From contig JASAND010019863.1 of assembly GCA_030248195.1 (NCBI GenBank), forward strand, positions 1 to 64,000: a DNA stretch of 64,000 nt, given 5' to 3'. Each line of letters opens with the position of its first letter. The stretch's first letter is position 1. Shown here piece by piece: positions 36,001 to 45,000 of this stretch. The notes beneath the pieces were generated by a model. That model saw only the letters and a program-made list of their open reading frames with translations, had not been told where the DNA came from and searched no databases. This stretch comes from Trissonchulus latispiculum. Lineage: Eukaryota > Nematoda > Enoplea > Enoplida > Ironidae. The translations under genes and the position numbers were made by a program.

Positions 36001-39000
36001 AGGGGGGGGGACGAAGCCCCCCCCCACTTTCAAAACCCAAAAAAGGCCAGGTAGGTAGCGTCAGTGTCAGTACTTTCAAGTTTGGCACAAAACAAAATAT
36101 CACCTCGACCTTGCCTCGACTTTTGCGAAACGATTTTTTGCAAACACGGTCTTCCTCAAAGTTTGAAAATTCACAGAAATCGTTAACTCAATAAAACAAA
36201 CTTTTATAGATATATACTGTCACTCCTCCTAGTCGAGACTAAATGTAAGCAAATTTTCCAAACATTTCCGCTGCAGAAAGGTCTTCCTAACTTTTCCATG
36301 GTGCTTCCTAAACTGCGGCCCGGCCCGGCCCGGTCCAAATTGCCTAAAATGCGGCCTCATGTTAAATTTTCAAAATACACTAGAATTGGATATTTGGGCC
36401 GCAAATAGCCTAAAGTGCGGCCCTGGGCCGCAAACTTCCTAAACTGCGGCCCGTCATCCTTGGCCGCAAATTGCCTAAACTGCGGCCCAATCATCCATGG
36501 CCGCAAACTGCCTAAAATGCGGCCCGAACTGTTTTTGGGCCGCAAACTGCCTAAAATGCGGCCCGAGCTGGTTTTGGGCCGCAAACTGCCTAAACTGCGG
36601 CCCGAACTGTTTTTGGGCCGCAAAATGCCTAAAATGCGGCCCAAACTATCTTTGGGCCGCAAAATGCCTAAAATGCGGCCCGAACTGTCTTTGGGCCGCA
36701 AACTGCCTGAACTGCGGCCCGAACTGTTTTGGGCCGCAAAATGCCTAAACTGCGGCCCGAACTGTCTTTGGGCCGCAAAATGCCTAAAATGCGGCCCAGA
36801 TTGTCTTTGGGCCGCAAAATGCCTAAAATGCGGCCCGAACTGTCTTTGGGCCGCAAACTGCCTAAACTGCGGCCCGAACTGCTTTGGGCCGCAAAATGCC
36901 TAAACTGCGGCCCGAACTGTCTTTGGGCCGCAAACTGCCTAAAATGCGGCCCAAACTGTCTTTGGGCCGCAAACTGCCTAAACTGCGGCCCGAACTGCTT
37001 TTGGGCCGCAAACTGCCTACAATGCGGCCCGAGCTGGTTTTGGGCCGCAAAATGCCTAAAATGCGGCCCGAACTGTCTTTGGGCCGCAAACTGCCTAAAC
37101 TGCGGCCATAACTGTCTTTGGGCCGCAAACTGCCTAAAATGCAGCCCGAACTGTCTTTGGGCCGCAAAATGCCTAAACTGCGGCCCGAACTGTCTTTGGG
37201 CCGCAAACTGCCTAAAATGCGGCCCGAACTGTCTTTGGGCCGCAAAATGCGGAAAATGCGGCCCGAACGGTCTTTGGGCCGCCTATCTAAACTGCGGCCC
37301 GAACTGTCTTTGGGCCGCAAACTGCCTAAACTGCGGCCATAACTGTCTTTGGGCCGCTAAATTCCTAAAATACGGCCCGAACTGTCTTTGGCCGCAAAAT
37401 GCCTAAAATGCGGCCCAAACTATCTTTGGGCCGCAAAATGCCTAAACTGCGGCCCGAACTGACTTTGGGCCGCAAACTGCCTAAAATGCGGCCCGAACTG
37501 TCTTTGGGCCGCAAACTGCCTAAAATGCGGCCCGAACTGTCTTTGGGCCGCAAACTGTCTAAAATGCGGCCCGAACTGTCTTTGGGCCACAAACTGCCTA
37601 AACTGCGGCCATAACTGTCTTTGGGCCGCAAAATTCCTAAAATACGGCCCGAACTGTCTTTGGCCGCAAAATGCCTAAAATGCGGCCCAAACTATCTTTG
37701 GGCCGCAAAATGCCTAAAATGCGGCCCGAACTGTCTTTGGGCCGCAAAATGCCTAAAATGCGGCACGAGCAGGTTTTGGGCCGTAAAATGCCTAACATGC
37801 CTAAGCAATATCAATATCCCAAGCCAATTGGTTCCTGTAATGTAGCACCTGAAAGCAGTGACAAAGATATATACTTGGTGCTGCTAGCAGAAAGCGGGAA
37901 GGGGCTGGGTTAAGTTTGCAAGTCACGTAGCTCCCCCAGCGTGTATGTTTGGGATTGTGTGGGTTCCCCCCTTGCTGTACGAGGAGCTACGTGATTGGGA
38001 GAAATTTCTCACTAGGGGGCGCTCGTGGGAGGATTCAACCCAACACTCGCTTCCCCCCTTCAGTCTTATAACTTTTATCGTCGTGTACACCCGCTATATT
38101 CCTTTCTGCTATTCTCCCCCAATTTACTGTGTAAATATTTTGCCCCTGCTCTCCCCAGAGCCTGGTACTGGTACGTTGGCCTATTGGCCCTGTTACTGTA
38201 AGTTACTTTGTGTGATTGTTCTGTATAACTGAGGGCTCAGCCCACAACTTACTTTTATTATTCTTTATAATAATATTTGTTGTTCTTTTCTTATTAAATT
38301 CTTGTTACTAACTTTATTAGGCTAAGTCTACTGAGCTCCTGCTAGGTAGGTAGTTCCTGTTTGAATCCATTTATAGTGAGAGTGAGGAGGCATCTCTTCA
38401 CTTAGGACAGGTTATTACCCGGTTAGCATCTGGCGAGGCTGTCCCGACCGTCTCCTGAAGTCAGTTCGTTGTCTATTTGTGAACGGTCTCCGCATCCGCT
38501 GGTTTTCGAGTGTGGTAACGGTGCTTGTACGTAGAATCAGATACTTGCCCCGCTACATTATTTCACATAAGTATAAACGGTGTCGTAACAGATGAAATCC
38601 TAATCTTACGAGTTTACACTGAGTCCGGATACACAAGTTAGAGTGGAGTTAGTTATAGGAGCTGTGTGACGATTCCCCAAATTTAATAGGCGCTGAATTG
38701 AAGGATCTTTGTCACCTTACTCAGCAGGGTACTCGTCTTAGGGCACAATTCTATTGAAATTATGCTACAGTATAGTTACTGTTCCAAGTTAAGTTTCTGC
38801 CAATTCTTATAGCTTGTCTTTGAAAATAGTGTAAAACTTGTAGTATCTAGAATTTCTAGTGAATATTTTTAGTTTAAGAGTTTGATAAGAAGAAGGCATT
38901 TGGTTAATTGAATGCAATCTAATAAATTGCTTGTTTTTATATGTTTTGCTTTATTTGTTTTATGTTTTTCTCTGTTTTATATGAATCTCGTGCATTATGC

Positions 39001-42000
39001 ATTTTAGACATTTTGCGGTCCAAAAACAGTTCGGGCCGCAGTTTAGGCAGTTTGCGGCCCAAAGACAGTTCGGGCCGCAGTTTAGGCAGTTTGCGGCCCA
39101 AAGACAGTTCGGGCCGCAGTTTAGGCAGTTTGCGGCCCAAAGACAGTTTGGGCCGCATTTTAGGCAGTTTGCGGCCCAAAGACAGTTCGGGTCGCAGTTT
39201 AGGCATTTTGCGGCCCAAAAGCAGTTCGGGCCGCAGTTTAGGCAGTTTGCGGCCCAAAGACAGTTTGGGCCGCATTTTAGGCAGTTTGCGGCCCAAAGAC
39301 AGTTCGGGCCGCAGTTTAGGCATTTTGCGGCCCAAAGACAGTTCGGGTCGCAGTTTAGGCATTTTGCGGCCCAAAAGCAGTTCGGTCCGCAGTTTAGGCA
39401 GTTTGCGGCCCAAAGACAGTTTGGGCCGCATTTTAGGCAGTTTGCGGCCCAAAGACAGTTCGGGCCGCAGTTTAGGCATTTTGCGGCCCAAAACAGTTCG
39501 GGCCGCAGTTTAGGCAGTTTGCGGCCCAAAGACAGTTCGGGCCGCATTTTAGGCATTTTGCGGCCCAAAGACAATCTGGGCCGCATTTTAGGCATTTTGC
39601 GGCCCAAAGACAGTTCGGGAAGCAGTTTAGGCATTTTGCGGCCCAAAACAGTTCGGGCCGCAGTTCAGGCAGTTTGCGGCCCAAAGACAGTTCGGGCCGC
39701 ATTTTAGGCATTTTGCGGCCCAAAGATAGTTTGGGCCGCATTTTAGGCATTTTGCGGCCCAAAAACAGTTCGGGCCGCAGTTTAGGCAGTTTGCGGCCCA
39801 AAACCAGCTCGGGCCGCATTTTAGGCAGTTTGCGGCCCAAAAACAGTTCGGGCCGCATTTTAGGCAGTTTGCGGCCAAGGATGATTGGGCCGCAGTTTAG
39901 GCAATTTGCGGCCAAGGATGACGGGCCGCAGTTTAGGAAGTTTGCGGCCCAGGGCCGCACTTTAGGCTATTTGCGGCCCAAAAATCCAATTCTAGTGTAT
40001 CTTGAAACTTTAACATGAGGCCGCATTTTAGGCAATTTGGGCCGGGCCGGGCCGGGCCGGGCCGCAGTTTAGGAAGCACCCTTTTCCATTGCCCTAGGTT
40101 TAACAAGTGTCCGGATGATGCTTATTAATTTGAATGGAGGAAACATTTAGTTATGCACTGCAAGCGACCCTTGTGTTGGGGATCCACGAGGCCAATAAAA
40201 TATGAAAACGTTGCCAAAATTGAGAGCATGCTATCAACTTATACATAGAAGCTGAGCGTAGGATGACGAAAGAGCTCTAACAGAGAGCTACTTATGTATG
40301 CATCTGCATTAAAAAGAGGACGCCGCAGGCAAAATTTTTTCCATATTTAAAAATTAATCTCAAGTGTTTAGCAAGAAAGTTTAGTTCTGTAAAGGTTGAA
40401 TTGACAACAGTTTATCCTAAAAATAGGGGAAAATAGGGTGATTTCGCTCAATATAGGGAAAAATAGGGCGACTCCGAAAAAATAGGGAAAAAATAGGAAA
40501 ATAGGGATAGTTGAAGCCCTGCGAGCGTAGTCGATTTACTATATATGTCCCCGACCAAAACGCCGAAAAACGCAGTTTTAGGCCGTTTGACCAGTGGTCA
40601 ATAGGCCCCATAGGCTGTAGTGACCAGTGGTCACTTCCGTCGGTTTCGACGATATGCCCATTGAAACGAGCGTAGTCGATTTACTATATATGCCCCCGAC
40701 CAAAACGCCGAAAAACGCTGTTTAGACTGAGTTTTCCCAACTTTGACCCTTGGGCGAGGAACCACGGGAGCCATGCTGACCAGTGGTCACTTCGGGCGGT
40801 ATCGGCAGTATGCTCATCGTTTTCAGCGACCCCGATTTACTATATATGGGGACCACCCCGAGGCCGAAAAACGCTATTTTTAGTGACTTTTAGGCCATTT
40901 CTAGCAAAAGTGGGACTTAGAAACTTTTCGCCCAAACAGGCCAAAAAATGCAAAGTTTGAGCCCATCTCCTGAAAGCTAGGGAGCAAAATTAAAAAACCC
41001 CCCTCGCTACTTTATGCACCCCTACTGGTAGTTTTCAACAAAAGATACTAGACCTCTCCAACTTCTACCCAGTTCTAGAAAAGTGTGACCAAAATTTGCG
41101 AAAAATAGCGAAAGTCCGACTTTGGGACCTTGGCACAGAGCCAAAATTGGCCAGGTGCCAAAATGACCAAAAAAGGTTGCATGGGGGATCCTGTCTACCA
41201 ACATATAATAGCAGTATGGTGCCAAAATGCCCACATCGTTCCAACACTTCGCCGTAAAATGCATTTCCAATAAGCGTTATTTACTAACAAACGCACGGTA
41301 ACTATCGCCTAGTGCAAAAATTCGAAGTTTCGAATTCGAACCAAAAGTATGGTGGTACTTGTAGTACTACTCGAGTTGTTTACGATGGTAACCTTTTTAC
41401 CACTCCCGGGCCTCTAATTAGCTGGCACCAGGCAACACGTTCTCCAGGGGGCCGCGCAGACGCCTTTACACCCATATTATGTAGGGGCGCTATCGCGCCC
41501 CTACATAATTTCTTGAGCTACGCAATCAATGCTAAAATTAAACTAATTAAAGAAATGAAAGTTGTACACCACCAGCCTGGTGGCACCAGGCACCCGAAAA
41601 ATTCGGGCACCTGGCGGGGTTCGAACCCGCGTCTTCGGCTTAACGCGCAGACGCTCTAACCAACTGAGCCACAGATGCTTCAGTAGAAAGAGCGGAAGAC
41701 CGAATACTAAGGTTGTCGGTTTGAAGGTATCAAAAAGGCATGGTATTCTTCCAAGCACAAGCGTAGCCAGAAAAAATTCGGAAGGGAGATACAATCTCTC
41801 TGAAACTTAAGCAAATTTTCTTCGGCTTCCAAATCCGGGAGGAGCATGCCTCCCCTCGCCCCCCCCTCACATACGCGCCTGCTTCCAACTGGGCTTTCTT
41901 TTCCCCCCTCCCACTCGGCCCCACTAGCGTAGCCAGAAAAAAAAGTTGGGAAAAGTGGGGCAAGCCAAAAATGCTCTGAAATTTCTACCGCAACTGAACC

Positions 42001-45000
42001 ATTGGTGAAAAATTTCAAGCAAAACCTAGTGCTTTTTGAAATACTTTCGCTCAAAAATAGCGCCGCAGGCGAAAATTTATCCAAATATTTATTCACGCTG
42101 CTTCTACGCAATAAAAATATTTATTTCGTCCGCGATTTTGGGGGGATGACCCCCTGCCTACGTGCCTGCTCGGCCCCATCACCACCTTTTTAGAGCTTCC
42201 CCCCCCACTGACTACGAGGTGCCCAGTAAATGCCAAATTTTTAGGACGTATTTTTAGAAAACACGCTATCTGTACTGCATTTTTGATGATTTTAGGCCAC
42301 TGTTGACCACCCCACTTTTTTAGCCTAAAAAAGCCCAGAATTCAACAACGAAGGAAAACGTGCCAGCAAAATATATACAGCTTTTAAAAGGTATATTGTA
42401 GATATATACATAATAAGAAATTATATAAACTAAATAAGGATCGAGGCTTTTGCTTAGTAGTTTAGCTTATTTCTCCATGACGAAGAACGATTCCATACAA
42501 CTAAAGAGGATCCAAGCTATCTGATAGAGGTATCGAATCATATAACCGAAATCCACTTCAGTCTGCAGAAAATCTGAATAATTGCAGCTCTTCAAAATCC
42601 GTTAAATTTTTCGAAAACCAAAATTAACTTATTGTAATCAGTGTATAGAAGAGAAATGTTAAGCAAGATCTTGATATAAAGATGTCTTGTCAAGTCAAGT
42701 CCAAGTAATGAATGAGTAATAATGGTTCAAAGTTGATGTCTCAAAAAGAAATCACCACCTTAAGTTTTGAATAGAAGGACCACCGGATATTCGTATAACA
42801 AACAATAGTCCGATATTCAAATATATATGAAAAAATATCTATATCACTTTCAATGACAATGGCAAGTGATAGAAAACAGTGGCAAGCATGGAAAATGGTG
42901 CTAAGGAGGTTCCGGAGCCCTTTCAAGATTGCTGCTGGAGCAATGATGAGAGACAAAGTCACAGTTAAGGCAAAAAGCAAGAGCTAGTGCGTTAAAATAC
43001 TGCATGCTAGGCCCGCACCCAGGATTTTGAAGGAATCTGGGAGGTCCAAGGACCAAAAGATTTTGTCTACTAAAGCCTTTTGTTCAAAAATAACCCTTTT
43101 AAGATTGGAAAGTAACAAAATATGCAAACCCCAAACCAGAGTTACGTCTGTAGTACAAACATACGGATGTACTATACATATATACAGATTGCAATACCTG
43201 ATCCGACTGTAGGAATGCAGGGAGTCTGAATCTTACGTCCTGCACATGTCAGAAAAGAGCATCGGCCAAATACAACTATCATGCAATAGGTTGCACCGAA
43301 GATAGACCATAAAATAAATAAATAAATAAAAAATGAAACACACCTGCAGCAGGAAGATTTCTGAGATTTGCCAAAGGCGGCCCTTTCATCCACTGTTGTT
43401 TGGCACCAGACATCTTTTTCGATGACTCTTCTAAAATATTAAAAGGGCAAAAATGTGCAAACTAAACGCAAAACGTTAAATTCAACTACGCATAGAACAT
43501 TAAACACAGCCAAAGGCATAAGCAAGTGACTTAAATGCGGAAAGAGAAAAGGGGCAGAAAGAAGCCAGAACCAAATTTTACGCGAAATCCGAAAAAATTT
43601 TATTCCCGATATATATGATGAACTGGAAAAAACTTTGGAAGCCCAAGCATATAATACAATCAGGGTATTTTTTACAGGCCCCCCCCCCAATTGACCTTCC
43701 CCCGAAAATGCCTGCCCTACCCCCAAAATCGCCCCCTCCCTGGATTTTTGCTTCCCCCCCGGGATTTTCTGGAGGCCCAAATTTTTGCCAAAAGTAGGCA
43801 AATTTTCAAAAATTTTCCTGCACCGCCGGAGATTTTTTCGTAAAAATAGCCATTTTTAGCTTAAATCCTGGCATTTTTGAGAAATTTTTGCGTTTCACCA
43901 CGTAAAATACGCCAAAAAATACCATTTTTTGGCTCATTTTTGCAAAAAGATCTTCCCCCCCGAAAAAATCCCTAAAAAATACCCTGATAATTATTGACAT
44001 AAAAATCTTAAATGGTTTTGAAGAAATCGCACGAACATGGGTTTCAGCACAGTATGCAGGTTGTAAACAATGAACATTCAAACCTGTTTCTTGGTCAGCA
44101 CAAACTGGAGTTATTCTACTGGGGGAGGGGTTCCACGACATCCCTCCCCCAAAAGTGGGTGCCTTATTTGGTATCAGAAAGCAAAAAACTTTTCAAACAT
44201 TTTCCGGCATTGCCTAAGTTGTTTACTCAATTTTTGCCCTTTTCAACACTAAATCTGCTTATAAATTTTGCGATAAAACGCAACTTTTACAGTGCATGCT
44301 ATAAAAATATCGCTGTTTTTAGCCTATTCTCCTAGTACTGTAGTACTGTAAAAGTCCCTAGCATAAGCACATACAAGTATATATGCATCAACTTTCTAGG
44401 CTTTCTTTAGTGGGGGAGGGCGGGAGGTGCGTCCCCCCCCCGCCCCCACTTTTTTGGGCTTCCCCACCGCGCTCATTATAAGGTGCCCAGAAAATGCCAA
44501 ATCTTAAGGATTTTTGGTCAAAAATTTCAAAATTTACAGCCTCGTCGGAAGTTAATGGTCTAAATCGCCTATTTTGGTACTAAAACTTAATTTTTGAACC
44601 TTTTTTAGCTTAGTTATAGCAGTATACGTAGAATACACGCAATTTCGTACCGCATTTTTAGCCCATTTCAGTCCACCCACTTTTGGCCATCCCCCCACTA
44701 TTTTCCTAGAGAAACCCCAGACTTTAGAAGTGCGTTTGGGTTATTCCAAAAAAGTCTCCTGTTTTTTCAGTGTCTTTTTCTGCTTTTCACCGATTCCCAA
44801 CGGCTTCACAAATTGCTTCTACAGAACCCTACCCGAAATAAGCTAATCTTACGCGCTACAAATGAGAGAGAATTTTAATGAATTTAAGCTCTTAAACACA
44901 TTTTATCCAATAAACAATGCATTCTGATCACTTTAGAAAATGTTAAAATTTTTCTGAAAATGCTAAAAATTTCCAGAAAACTCCAATTTGCCAAAAAATT

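Larger units (their letters stand above)
17995..42764. mobile_element. CTTAAGG-TGGTGATT element, left copy, split by a 23-kb block
   Basis: One end, CTTAAGGCGGTGATTCC, lies at 17,995. The other, ATCACCACCTTAAG, ends at 42,764. In the right arm the same element is about 1.18 kb (57,561-58,736). The left copy is interrupted between AATAAACCATTA (18,253) and TTTCTTGAGCTACGC (41,507), which are adjacent in the right arm. Everything between was therefore added after, or lost from the other side since, the duplication. The superfamily is unknown; the TTAA-containing end could be piggyBac-like, without proof. Confidence 0.8.

Noticed and set aside
37841..38557. Complete LTR retrotransposon in the foldback loop
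   Set aside because: Only one LTR-like segment is present, there is no pol-like frame, and no target duplication is seen. It is kept only as a weak solo-LTR candidate.
36415..39960. Long open frames of up to about 236 codons rich in LGRKLPKLRPEL or RPKDSSGRSLG motifs
   Set aside because: They arise because the foldback arms are tandem 39-bp repeats (a multiple of three), leaving several frames open on both strands. They are not genes.
19750..40510. ATAGGG runs as interstitial telomeric repeats
   Set aside because: They are irregular, one base away from TTAGGG, and always adjacent to the 144-bp satellite. Local simple-sequence drift is a better explanation.
41607..41678. Functional tRNA-Asn gene
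   Set aside because: C instead of T at position 33, a mismatch in the anticodon stem, SINE-like body and flanking duplications indicate a SINE head.
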